Positions 24,772 to 33,353 of a stretch of DNA of 64,000 nucleotides are shown here, piece by piece. The stretch comes from Streptomyces sp. SN-593 (GTDB lineage Bacteria; Actinomycetota; Actinomycetes; Streptomycetales; Streptomycetaceae). The DNA lies in NCBI RefSeq assembly GCF_016756395.1, contig NZ_AP018365.1:6141001-6205000 (forward strand), in the 5' to 3' direction. Within the stretch, counting starts at the first letter, position 1; each line of letters starts with the position of its first letter. The notes below the pieces were generated by a model. The model saw only the letters and a program-made list of their open reading frames with translations, was not told the origin of the DNA and searched no databases. The position numbers were made by a program, and so were the translations under genes.

Positions 24772-25542
24772 ATGGAGAATCCGGCGCCGTACATATGGCC
24801 GGCCAACGAGCTGGAAGAGGTGCTGGCCGCCAGCCTCGGCAACCCGTCGGCCACGCCCAGGCTGCTGGAGGTGCTCGGCCGGTCCCGGGTGTGGGTGCCG
24901 CTGCCGAACGGCGGCTCGCCCGACGCGGCCGACCTCGACCTGCCGACCGTCGTGCTCGGCGGCGCGCCCTACGTCCCGGTGTTCAGCTCCGAGCAGCAGT
25001 TCCGGCAGGCCGCGGACGGCATGTCCTGCACGGTCGCGCCGGTGCACGAGTTCGCCCGCGGGCTGCCGCCGCTGGTGGGGATCGCGGTCAACCCCGGCGG
25101 CGCGGTCGGGGTGCCGCTGCCCCCCGCCGCGGTGGCCGAGCTGTGCCGGCCGGCGCCGGGCGAGCGGGCCCCGGCGTTCGCCGGGGTACGCGGCGGCGAC
25201 GCGCCGTCCGGTGCCCGGGTGCGGCTGTGGGAGCCGGACCACGACGCCGAGCCGGTGGACTTCCTGGCCGCCGCGGCCGGCGAGTTCGCGGTCACCCCGG
25301 TGGTGCTCACCGCACGGCGGGCCCTGGCCGTCGTCGAGGAGGAGCCGCCCGCCCTGTTCGTCGGCGTGGAACTCGACGGCTGGACCGAGGAGGACCGGGC
25401 CGCCGCGATGGACGCGCTCGGCCGGGCGCTGGGCGCGGCGCAGCCCCCCTGGCCGGTGCACCTGATCCTGCTGGACGTGGCGCAGGACCCGGTGGGGGAC
25501 TGGATGCTGGAGACGGTGCAGCCGTTCTTCGCCCGCGACTGA
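24772..25542 (+). CDS. SseB-family protein (enhanced serine sensitivity)
   Basis: A 256-residue cytoplasmic protein. WPANELEEVLAASLGNPSAT, LEVLGRSRVWVPLP, VVLGGAPYVPVFSSEQQFRQ and PVHEFARGLPPLVGIAVNPG follow the SseB family, and the C-terminal VHLILLDVAQDPVGDWMLET, VQPFFAR is the SseB C-terminal domain. E. coli SseB was named for a serine-sensitive phenotype; the molecular role is unknown. The gene reads away from the glycine riboswitch and is followed by a paralogue, so a link to serine/glycine homeostasis is suggested by context. A GTG two codons upstream is an alternative start. The fold and location are clear; function is not. Confidence 0.85.
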   Translation: MENPAPYIWPANELEEVLAASLGNPSATPRLLEVLGRSRVWVPLPNGGSPDAADLDLPTVVLGGAPYVPVFSSEQQFRQAADGMSCTVAPVHEFARGLPPLVGIAVNPGGAVGVPLPPAAVAELCRPAPGERAPAFAGVRGGDAPSGARVRLWEPDHDAEPVDFLAAAAGEFAVTPVVLTARRALAVVEEEPPALFVGVELDGWTEEDRAAAMDALGRALGAAQPPWPVHLILLDVAQDPVGDWMLETVQPFFARD

Positions 25543-25683
25543 AGCCGCCCGCCGCGTCCGTTCAACGGCCGTATAGCCGGTCTATAGCCGGTTCCGCTTG
25601 AGTCGGTCGCCATACCGCTGGGCACACTCGACCTGGTTTGATGTCGTGCGAAGAGCTGTACGAGGGGAAAGGGGCGGTCCCAC

Positions 25684-26412
25684 GTGATCGCGGGCGCGCA
25701 AGGCGGTGCGGCGCAGGCCGGCCATGTGGAGCAGATGCTGCTCCAGGTGGCACCCGGCCGGTTCGACGCCTACGAGAACCTGCTCGCGTCGCTCGCCGAG
25801 GGCCAGGTGTGGATGCTGCTGTGGCACGGCAGCTCCGGCGCGCCCGACGCGCAGTACGGCACGATGGAGATCGACGGGTACGGCTACGCGCCGTGCTTCA
25901 CCTCGCCGCGCGAGCTGGCCGCCAGCGGGTGGAACCGCGAGCACGAGGTGGTCTCCGGGCGGGACATCGCGCGGACCCTCTACCCGGACCGCTCGGGGCT
26001 GTGGCTCAACCCGCACGCGGCCGGCGGCGGGATCGGCGTCCCGTGGGCGGACCTGCGCCGGATCGCGGTCGGGCTGGACCTGCTGCCCGCCGGGCCGCTC
26101 CAGATCGGCGAGCCCTCGCTCCAGATGCCGCAGTTCTACGCGTTGCTCGCGCAGGCGGCGCACCGTACCTCCGCGGTGCGGGCGCTGCGCCAGGCGTGGG
26201 TGCAGCCGGTGCTCGGCGAGCCCTACCTCGCGATCGGGGTGGAGCTGTACGAGGGGGCCGGGCAGGCCGTGGAGTCGGTGCGGCTGATGATGCAGCAGGC
26301 CGTGGGCGGAGTGCCCGACGGGGTGGCCGTCTCCACGGTGGCGATGGCCGACCCGTACGACCCCGTGGCCCTGTGGATGCGGACGTTCGGCCGCCCCTTC
26401 TTCGACCGCTGA
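25684..26412 (+). CDS. Second SseB-family protein
   Basis: A 242-residue protein with the same plan as its upstream neighbour: an N-terminal SseB-like half (MLLQVAPGRFDAYENLLASL, WMLLWHGSSGAPDAQYG, GYAPCFTSPRELAASGW) and a C-terminal half (VQPVLGEPYLAIGVELYEGA, DPYDPVALWMRTFGRPFFDR) that ends like the paralogue's VQPFF motif. The GTG start has GAGGGGAAAGGGG upstream. The 141-base gap before it has GTATAGCCGGTCTATAGC, so it may have its own promoter. The two proteins probably arose by duplication and may form a heteromer; that is inference. Confidence 0.75.
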   Translation: MIAGAQGGAAQAGHVEQMLLQVAPGRFDAYENLLASLAEGQVWMLLWHGSSGAPDAQYGTMEIDGYGYAPCFTSPRELAASGWNREHEVVSGRDIARTLYPDRSGLWLNPHAAGGGIGVPWADLRRIAVGLDLLPAGPLQIGEPSLQMPQFYALLAQAAHRTSAVRALRQAWVQPVLGEPYLAIGVELYEGAGQAVESVRLMMQQAVGGVPDGVAVSTVAMADPYDPVALWMRTFGRPFFDR

Positions 26413-26473
26413 GCCGGGCGGGCGGCGGGCGCGTCCACCGGCGGGCGGTCCGTCCAGCGGGGGACACGGGCGC

Positions 26474-28006
26474 TCACCGGGTGGGCCCGGGCGGGGGGAC
26501 CACGGCGTCGAGCAGTCCCAGGGGCGGGCTGCCCAACCGCATCAGGGCGCCGTGGAAGCGGGGGAGCGTGAAGTCCGCTCCCCACTCCCGCTCCGCGCGC
26601 CGCCGCACCCGCTGGATCTCCAGCTTGCCCCAGGTGTAGCGGCCGTACCCGGCGTCGAAGGTGCCGCGCCGCGCCTCCGCCGAGGCCGCCGCCGGCGACA
26701 GGTGGGCGTCGCGCACGAAGTACCGCGCGGCCTCGTCGAGCGACAGCGCACCCGTGTGCAATCCGATCGCGCAGGTGAGCCGGGTGACCCGGACCAGCGC
26801 TTCGAGGGCCACGCCGATCGCGAACCGGGGGTCGCGGGCGCGGAACCCCTCGTCGAGGCAGACCTCCTCCACGTAGTGGGCCCAGCCCTCGGAGAAGGAG
26901 AGGCTGTGCAGGAGCCGGCGCACCGGTGAGGGCGCCCGGCGCAGCGCGCGGCCGTGCGCGAAGTGCCCGGGCGCGACCTCGTGGAGGGTGATGGACGGCA
27001 GGCTGGTGCGGCTGAAGACGGTCAGCCACTCCTCGCGCTCGTTCTCCGGCCAGTCCGCGTCGGGCGGCGTCACGTGGTACCAGGACGGCGCGTCGGCCTC
27101 GGCGGGGGCCGACCAGGTCATCATGGCCATCGCCCACCGCCGCGAAGGGGGCGCCGGACCGACCAGGCACTCGCCGTCCACGTGGGGCGCCAGGCCCCGC
27201 TCCCGGGTGAACTCGATGACCTCGTCGGTCAGCCGCGCGGCCTCGGCGATGACGCCGTCGGCGTCCGGGTGGTCGGCGAGCAGGCCGGGCAGCAGATCGT
27301 CCACGCCGCTGCGCGGGTCCAGCAGCCGGCAGGCGTCGGTGAGCAGTTCGGTGAGCCGGACCCGCTCCCTGTCGGCCCGCCCGGCCAGCTCGGTGAGATC
27401 CACCCGCAGGCCCTCCTGAGCGCCCATCAGGGCGGCCAGCGCCCGGCCGCCGAGCCGCGGGTCCGGGTCGCCGTGCTCGGCGACGTCCCGGACGTGGTCG
27501 ACCAGCCGCCCGTGCGCGCGCAGCGCGGCCCGCTCCACCCCGTCGGCGTCCGGGTCCAGGTCGGCGGCGAGTCCGAGCACCGGACCGAGCAGCGCCTCCG
27601 CGACCGGCGCCCGTACCCGGTCCAGCGCGGAGAGGGCGGCGTCCACGGCGTCCGGCCAGCGCGCCAGGTGCTCCCGGCGGGCCCTGGCCCGGTCCGCGCG
27701 TGGGGCGTACTCCCGGTCGTAGCAGGCGAGTTCGAGGTTGGACAGGTGCGGGTAGGGGTCGCGGCGGTGCAGTTCGAGCTCGCCGTACTGCACGCGCAGT
27801 GACTCCTCGAAGACCGCCAAGTGGGCTTCGTCGTGCGGATCTTCGAGCGGTCCGGAGCCCCGGGCGGCGCGGTCCATCGCGGCCAGGCCGGCGCGCACCC
27901 CCTCGGGGGAGAGGTCCTGCACGCGGCCGTCGTACTCGTGCAGGCCCGACATCTCGCGGGCCTGGGGCATCATCAGGTCGCAGACCGCGCGCAGCCGTTC
28001 GTCCAT
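26474..28006 (-). CDS. DUF885-family protein, metallopeptidase-like
   Basis: A 510-residue protein of the DUF885 family. The zinc-peptidase-like motif HEVAPGH at 342-348 is followed by a downstream Glu-rich helix FSEGWAHYVEEVCLDEG, which matches the metal-binding arrangement of that family; AGYGRYTWGKLEI and the C-terminal region are also typical. No signal peptide is seen at the chosen ATG, so it is probably cytoplasmic. The frame is open 61 codons upstream, but homology starts at the chosen Met. It diverges from a peptide transporter operon, which would fit a role in cleaving imported peptides or amino-acid conjugates, but this is inference. Confidence 0.85.
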   Translation of the reverse strand: MDERLRAVCDLMMPQAREMSGLHEYDGRVQDLSPEGVRAGLAAMDRAARGSGPLEDPHDEAHLAVFEESLRVQYGELELHRRDPYPHLSNLELACYDREYAPRADRARARREHLARWPDAVDAALSALDRVRAPVAEALLGPVLGLAADLDPDADGVERAALRAHGRLVDHVRDVAEHGDPDPRLGGRALAALMGAQEGLRVDLTELAGRADRERVRLTELLTDACRLLDPRSGVDDLLPGLLADHPDADGVIAEAARLTDEVIEFTRERGLAPHVDGECLVGPAPPSRRWAMAMMTWSAPAEADAPSWYHVTPPDADWPENEREEWLTVFSRTSLPSITLHEVAPGHFAHGRALRRAPSPVRRLLHSLSFSEGWAHYVEEVCLDEGFRARDPRFAIGVALEALVRVTRLTCAIGLHTGALSLDEAARYFVRDAHLSPAAASAEARRGTFDAGYGRYTWGKLEIQRVRRRAEREWGADFTLPRFHGALMRLGSPPLGLLDAVVPPPGPTR

Positions 28007-28331
28007 CTCGTGACCGTACCCCGTGGTACGCGTCGGTAACGAGGAAAGAACCGCCCACATCACAGTTGCGCATCCCTTCTCCGTCAGGTCTGGCGGGTGA
28101 TCGCCAACCGGAAGAAGAATCCAGCGGCAAGACGCCTTGGCGTTGACATGTCCCAACCGCAACGCGCGTAGTGGATACGCACGTCGCACGCGTGATCACG
28201 AAGGGCGTTCACTGTGGGTGACCGCAGCGCCGCCCGCAACTGACGCACCACGAGCACCAAGTGACGAGGAAGCCGCTACAGCGGCGGGCGCGCGCCGGTC
28301 ACCCACCGGCGAGAGGGGTCGGCAAAACGCC
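28007..28331. promoter_or_regulatory. Divergent control region between DUF885 gene and peptide transporter operon
   Basis: The 325 bases hold no gene. CGTACC-CCGT-GGTACG (28015-28030) is an inverted repeat 9 bases before the DUF885 start codon. TTGACA (28143-28148) reads toward the transporter operon; a -10 box is less clear (TAGTGG or GGATAC near 28169-28178). GAGAGGGG near 28310 is the possible ribosome-binding site of the permease, rather far from its ATG. Confidence 0.45.
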
Positions 28332-29330
28332 ATGACCGCACCTATCGAGACCACCTCCGGACAGGCCGAGGCGCATCCGGAGGCCGTCCTCAGCGGGGCC
28401 GGGCGAGGCATGATCGAGGGCCGCTCGCTCGGACAGATCGCCTGGAGCCGGCTCAGACGCGACAAGGTCGCGATGGCCGGCGGCGTCGTGGTGGTCCTGC
28501 TGGTGCTGCTGGCGATCCTCGCCAAGCCGATCGAGATGGTCTTCAACCTCGATCCCAACGCCTTCCACCAGAACCTCGTCGACCCCGAACTGCTGTCGCC
28601 CAAGGGCGGCTGGGGCGGCATGAGCTGGTCCCACCCGCTGGGCGTGGACCCGAAGTTCGGCCGCGACATCCTCGCCCGGATCATCGAGGGCTCCTGGATC
28701 TCCATGCTGGTGGCCACCGGCGCCACCGTGCTGTCCAACGTGATCGGCACCGTGCTCGGCGTCATCGCCGGCTACTACGGCGGCTGGGTGGACAGCCTGA
28801 TCAGCCGGCTGATGGACGTCTTCCTCGCCTTCCCGCTGCTGCTGTTCGCCATCTCCATCTCCGCCTCGCTCCAGGACGGCGCGTTCGGGCTGAGCGGGCT
28901 GCCGCTGCGGATCTGCGTGCTGATCTTCGTGATCGGGTTCTTCAACTGGCCCTACATGGGCCGGATCGTCCGCGGCCAGACCCTGAGCCTGCGCGAGCGC
29001 GAGTTCGTGGACGCCGCCCGCGGCATGGGCGCGCGCGGGCCGTTCATCCTCTTCCGCGAGCTGCTGCCGAACCTGGTGGCGCCGATCCTCGTCTACTCCA
29101 CCCTGCTGATCCCCACCAACATCCTGTTCGAGGCCGCGCTGAGCTTCCTCGGGGTCGGCATCGCGCCGCCGCAGGCGTCCTGGGGCGGCATGTTGACCAG
29201 CGCGGTCGACGTCTACCAGTCCGACCCGCAGTACATGTTCGTGCCCGGCCTGGCGATCTTCATCACGGTGCTGGCCTTCAACCTGTTCGGCGACGGGTTG
29301 CGGGACGCCCTGGACCCGCGCAGCAAGTGA
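28332..29330 (+). CDS. Oligopeptide ABC transporter permease, DppC/OppC type
   Basis: A 332-residue inner-membrane permease with about six helices. The N-terminal cytoplasmic segment GQIAWSRLRRDKVAMAGGVV is the OppC-type leader domain; HPLGVDPKFGRDILARIIEG and the ATPase-contact loop EFVDAARGMGARGPFILFRE are canonical. A GTG start further upstream is possible because the frame is open. It is the first gene of the operon, ahead of the binding protein, which differs from the usual order with the binding protein first. Its partner is the DppB-type permease encoded after the binding protein. Confidence 0.92.
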   Translation: MTAPIETTSGQAEAHPEAVLSGAGRGMIEGRSLGQIAWSRLRRDKVAMAGGVVVVLLVLLAILAKPIEMVFNLDPNAFHQNLVDPELLSPKGGWGGMSWSHPLGVDPKFGRDILARIIEGSWISMLVATGATVLSNVIGTVLGVIAGYYGGWVDSLISRLMDVFLAFPLLLFAISISASLQDGAFGLSGLPLRICVLIFVIGFFNWPYMGRIVRGQTLSLREREFVDAARGMGARGPFILFRELLPNLVAPILVYSTLLIPTNILFEAALSFLGVGIAPPQASWGGMLTSAVDVYQSDPQYMFVPGLAIFITVLAFNLFGDGLRDALDPRSK

Positions 29331-29432
29331 TCCCGCAGGGATACCCATCGACCCCGGGTGGCACCGCGTGTGCCGTGCGGCGATCCACGGCCGACCCGGC
29401 GACTCAATAGGAAGTGAGGGGCGTAACCCGGT

Positions 29433-31175
29433 ATGAACACCAGAAAGGTGACCTCCGCTCTCGCGCTCTGCTTGGCGATGGCACTCGGCGTGTCCGCCTG
29501 CGGCGGCTCGGGCGGTAGCAAGGCCTCGGGCAAGAAGGACCAGGCGCTGACGTCGATCGTCAACGCGTCGACCAAGAAGGGCGGCACGGTCACGGCCGAC
29601 CACTCCAGCGGCCCCGACTCGCTCGACCCGGGCAACACCTACTACGGCTGGGTACAGGACTTCTCCCGGCTCTACGCCCGCACGCTGCTGACCTTCAAGC
29701 CGGCCGCCGGCAAGGCGGGCCTGACGGTGGTCCCCGACCTGGCGACCGGGCTCGGCACCTCCAGCCCCGACGCGAAGACCTGGACGTACCACCTGCGCAC
29801 CGGGGTGAAGTTCCAGGACGGCACCCCGGTGACCTCCAAGGACGTCAAGTACGCGATCGAGCGCAGCAACTTCGCGCCCGAGGTGATGTCCAACGGCCCG
29901 GTGTACTTCAAGAGCTACCTGGCCGACGACGCCAGTTACCAGGGTCCGTACAAGGACAAGAGCGCGAACGGGCTGGCGTCCATAGAGACGCCTGACAACC
30001 AGACGATCGTCTTCCACCTGTCGAAGCCGTTCGCCGACTTCGACTACCTGGCGACCTTCTCGCAGACCGCCCCGGTCGAGCAGTCCAAGGACACCGGCGC
30101 CACCTACGTGCAGCACATCCAGTCGACCGGCCCGTACAAGTTCGCGTCCTACTCCGAGGGCAAGGGCGCCACGCTGGTGCGCAACCCGGAGTGGAGCAAG
30201 GCCACCGACCCGATCCGCACCGCGCTGCCCGACAAGTACGTGCTGAAGTTCAACATCAACCAGCGCACCATCGACAACGACCTGATGGCGAACAACCTCA
30301 CCGTCGACCTCCAGGGCACCGGGGTCGAGGCCGAGACGCAGTCGAAGATCCTGGGCAACAAGAACCAGCTCTCGCACACCGACGACGCGATCGCCGGCGC
30401 CACCTCGTACATGGCGCTCAACCTGCACGTGGCGCCGTTCGACAACATCGAGTGCCGCAAGGCGGTGCAGTACGCGGTCGACAAGACCTCGGTGGTCAAC
30501 GCCGAGGGCGGCGCGGTCAAGGGCGACGTCGCCAGCACCCTGCTGCCGCCGTCGGTGAACGGCTACACCAAGTTCGACGAGTACCCGACGGCCGGCAACA
30601 ACGGCGACGTGGCCAAGGCCAAGGCGGCGCTGGCGGCGTGCGGCAAGCCGAACGGCTTCACCACCACGCTCACCGCGCGCAGTGACCGGCAGCCCGAGGT
30701 CGACGGCGCCACCGCCATCCAGGCGGCGCTGAAGAAGGTCGGCATCACCGTCAACATCAAGACCTTCCCGTCGGACAAGTACTTCTCCAACTACGCGGGC
30801 GTCCCGGACTACGTGCACTCGCACGACGTCGGCATGATGATGATGGCGTGGGGCGCCGACTGGCCGACCGGCTACGGCTTCCTGGACCAGATCGTCGACG
30901 GCGGCGCGATCAAGCCGTCCGGCGGCAACAACCTCATGGAGCTCAACGACCCGAAGATCAACCAGGCGCTGGCCTCGGCGATCTCCAACACCGACGCCGC
31001 CGCCCGCACCAAGGCGTGGGGCGACATCGACAAGATGGTCATGCAGAACGCCTCCGTGGTGCCGCTGATCTACCGCAAGAACCTGCTCTACCGCCCGAGT
31101 TCCGCCACCAACGTGACGGTCACCCAGGCGTACCTGGGCATGTACGACTTCCTGCTGATGGGTTCCTCGAAGTAG
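29433..31175 (+). CDS. Oligopeptide-binding lipoprotein (SBP family 5)
   Basis: A 580-residue extracellular binding protein. The signal peptide ends in the lipobox GVSAC with Cys23, followed by a Gly/Ser/Lys spacer. GGTVTADHSSGPDSLDPGNT is the family 5 signature start, and KTWTYHLRTGVKFQDGTPVT is strongly conserved. Length suits a di- or oligopeptide binder. GGAAGTGAGGGG precedes the ATG. It delivers peptides to the two flanking permeases. A GGCAC-N5-GTGCC hairpin lies in the 102-base gap before it and may set the ratio of permease to binding protein. Confidence 0.95.
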   Translation: MNTRKVTSALALCLAMALGVSACGGSGGSKASGKKDQALTSIVNASTKKGGTVTADHSSGPDSLDPGNTYYGWVQDFSRLYARTLLTFKPAAGKAGLTVVPDLATGLGTSSPDAKTWTYHLRTGVKFQDGTPVTSKDVKYAIERSNFAPEVMSNGPVYFKSYLADDASYQGPYKDKSANGLASIETPDNQTIVFHLSKPFADFDYLATFSQTAPVEQSKDTGATYVQHIQSTGPYKFASYSEGKGATLVRNPEWSKATDPIRTALPDKYVLKFNINQRTIDNDLMANNLTVDLQGTGVEAETQSKILGNKNQLSHTDDAIAGATSYMALNLHVAPFDNIECRKAVQYAVDKTSVVNAEGGAVKGDVASTLLPPSVNGYTKFDEYPTAGNNGDVAKAKAALAACGKPNGFTTTLTARSDRQPEVDGATAIQAALKKVGITVNIKTFPSDKYFSNYAGVPDYVHSHDVGMMMMAWGADWPTGYGFLDQIVDGGAIKPSGGNNLMELNDPKINQALASAISNTDAAARTKAWGDIDKMVMQNASVVPLIYRKNLLYRPSSATNVTVTQAYLGMYDFLLMGSSK

Positions 31176-31272
31176 CCGCAAGGCCCCTACGCACCGAAAG
31201 GCAGGTGAAGGCTCCGGCGTCCGCCCGGCCCGGCCCGCGATCCGGGCCGGGCGGACGCCAGCCGGAACGGCC

Positions 31273-32286
31273 GTGACCGCTTACTTCATCCGTCGCGTGT
31301 TCGCCGCGATCGTGCTCCTCCTGGTGGTCAGCATGATCACCTTCGCGATCTTCTTCCTCGTCCCCCGCATCGGCGGCCAGACCACCACCCAGCTCGCCAC
31401 GCAGTATGTGGGCAAGGACGCCAACCCGGCGGCCGTCGCGGCGATCAAGAGGAACCTCGGTTTCGACCTGCCGCTGTACGAGCAGTACTGGCACTTCCTC
31501 AAGGGGCTGGTGGCCGGCGCCGACTACCACTACGGCCCCGACCCGGTGCACTGCAACGCCCCCTGCTTCGGGTACTCGTTCAAGAGCCACGTCGAGGTGT
31601 GGCCGCAGCTCAAGTCCCGCATCCCGGTGACCTTCTCGCTGGCGATCGGCGCCGCGGTGATCTGGGTGGTCACCGGCGTGGCGGTCGGCGTGGTCTCCGC
31701 CCTCAAGCGCGGCAGCATCATCGACCGGCTGTCGATGGGCGTGGCCCTGATGGGCGTCTCGCTGCCGATCTTCTTCACCGGCATCCTCGCGCTGAGCGTC
31801 TTCACCGTGCAGTGGCCGCTGTGGAGCAACGGCATGAGCTACGTGTCGTTCACCGACAACCCCGCCGACTGGGCGTGGAACCTGCTGGTGCCCTGGTGCA
31901 GCCTGGCCTTCCTGTACTCCGCCCTGTACGCCCGGCTGACCCGGGCGGGCATGCTGGAGACGATGGGCGAGGACTACATCCGCACCGCGCGCGCCAAGGG
32001 CCTGCGCGAGCGCGACGTGGTGGTCAAGCACGCGCTGCGCTCCACCCTCACCCCGATCGTGACCATCTTCGGCATGGACTTCGGGCTGCTGGTCGGCGGC
32101 GCGGTCATCACCGAGCAGGTCTTCTCGCTGCCGGGCATGGGCGCCTACGCCATCCAGGGCGTGACCGCCAACGACCTGCCCATCGTGATGGCCGTGACCT
32201 TGGTGGTCGCCTTCTTCGTCGTGGTCTGCAACCTGCTGGTGGACCTCGCCTACGCCGTCCTCGACCCCCGCGTGAGGTACTCGTGA
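31273..32286 (+). CDS. Oligopeptide ABC transporter permease, DppB/OppB type
   Basis: A 337-residue membrane permease starting with GTG (TAYFIRRVFAAIVLLLVVSM). Six hydrophobic segments and the loop DYIRTARAKGLRERDVVVKH, which docks on the ATPase, identify the DppB type, and the C-terminal DPRVRYS is the usual end. The periplasmic loop after the first helix has two Cys residues (VHCNAPCFGY), uncommon for the family and able to form a disulfide. Its stop overlaps the next gene's GTG by 4 bases. Confidence 0.94.
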   Translation: MTAYFIRRVFAAIVLLLVVSMITFAIFFLVPRIGGQTTTQLATQYVGKDANPAAVAAIKRNLGFDLPLYEQYWHFLKGLVAGADYHYGPDPVHCNAPCFGYSFKSHVEVWPQLKSRIPVTFSLAIGAAVIWVVTGVAVGVVSALKRGSIIDRLSMGVALMGVSLPIFFTGILALSVFTVQWPLWSNGMSYVSFTDNPADWAWNLLVPWCSLAFLYSALYARLTRAGMLETMGEDYIRTARAKGLRERDVVVKHALRSTLTPIVTIFGMDFGLLVGGAVITEQVFSLPGMGAYAIQGVTANDLPIVMAVTLVVAFFVVVCNLLVDLAYAVLDPRVRYS

Positions 32287-33353
32287 GTTCCGCCGACAGG
32301 CTGCTGAAAGCCCCCGGAGAACCGGCCGCCGCCCAGGACGCGTACCTGTCGGTGCGCGACCTGCGCATCCACTTCGACACCGACGACGGCCTGGTGAAGT
32401 CGGTCGACGGCCTCAGCTTCGACCTGCCGCGCGGCCGCACCCTCGGCATCGTCGGCGAGTCCGGGTCGGGCAAGTCCGTCACGTCGCTGGGCATCATGGG
32501 CCTGCACCGCACCGCGCGGGCCCGGATCTCCGGCGAGGTATGGCTCGACGGCGAGGAACTGGTCGGGGCCCCGCCGGACGCGGTCCGGCGGCTGCGCGGC
32601 CGCAAGATGGCGATGATCTTCCAGGACCCGCTGTCGGCGATGCACCCGTACTACTCGATCGGCAACCAGATCGTCGAGGCGTACCGGGTGCACCACACGG
32701 TGACCAGGAAGGTCGCCGCCGAGCGGGCCGTGGAGATGCTGGACCGGGTCGGCATCCCCGAGCCGCGCAAGCGCTTCCGGGACTACCCGCACCAGTTCTC
32801 CGGCGGCATGCGGCAGCGCGCGATGATCGCGATGGCGCTGGTGAACAACCCCGAACTGCTCATCGCCGACGAGCCGACCACCGCGCTCGACGTCACCGTG
32901 CAGGCGCAGATCCTCGACCTGATCCGCGACCTCCAGCAGGAGTTCGGCTCCGCGGTCATCATGATCACCCACGACCTGGGCGTGGTCGCCGAGGTCGCCG
33001 ACGACCTGCTGGTGATGTACGCCGGCCGGGTGATCGAGCGCGGCACCGCGGAGAAGCTCTTCAGCCAGCCCCGACATCCCTACACCTGGGGCCTGCTGGG
33101 CTCCATGCCGCGGCTGGACCGGGAGCGCACCGACCGGCTCAACCCGGTCAAGGGCTCGCCGCCCAGCCTGATCAACGTGCCGACCGGCTGCGCCTTCCAC
33201 CCGCGCTGCCCGTACGCCGGCCTGACCGGCGGCGCCTCCGAGACCGAGGTGCCCGAACTGCGCGAGGTCGCGGACGGCCACGTGGCGGCCTGCCACCTCG
33301 GCGACGAGGAGCGGGTCAGGATCTGGACCGAGGAGATCGAGCCGAAGCTGTGA
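32283..33353 (+). CDS. Oligopeptide ABC transporter ATPase, DppD/OppD type
   Basis: A 356-residue ATP-binding subunit. Walker A GESGSGKS, signature FSGGMRQRAMIAMAL, Walker B LLIADEPTTALDVT and the switch His in ITHDLGVV are all intact. The C-terminal oligopeptide-transporter domain with PTGCAFHPRCPYA provides a cysteine of the type that binds an iron-sulfur cluster in some family members. GTG start and stop overlap both neighbours by 4 bases (GTGA), fixing both ends. It powers peptide import together with the DppF-type ATPase. Confidence 0.96.
   Translation: MSSADRLLKAPGEPAAAQDAYLSVRDLRIHFDTDDGLVKSVDGLSFDLPRGRTLGIVGESGSGKSVTSLGIMGLHRTARARISGEVWLDGEELVGAPPDAVRRLRGRKMAMIFQDPLSAMHPYYSIGNQIVEAYRVHHTVTRKVAAERAVEMLDRVGIPEPRKRFRDYPHQFSGGMRQRAMIAMALVNNPELLIADEPTTALDVTVQAQILDLIRDLQQEFGSAVIMITHDLGVVAEVADDLLVMYAGRVIERGTAEKLFSQPRHPYTWGLLGSMPRLDRERTDRLNPVKGSPPSLINVPTGCAFHPRCPYAGLTGGASETEVPELREVADGHVAACHLGDEERVRIWTEEIEPKL

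Noticed and set aside
28299..31181. 960-codon minus-strand frame opposite the peptide permease and binding protein genes
   Set aside because: Same antisense artefact; composition is His/Val/Arg/Gly repeats without any family match.
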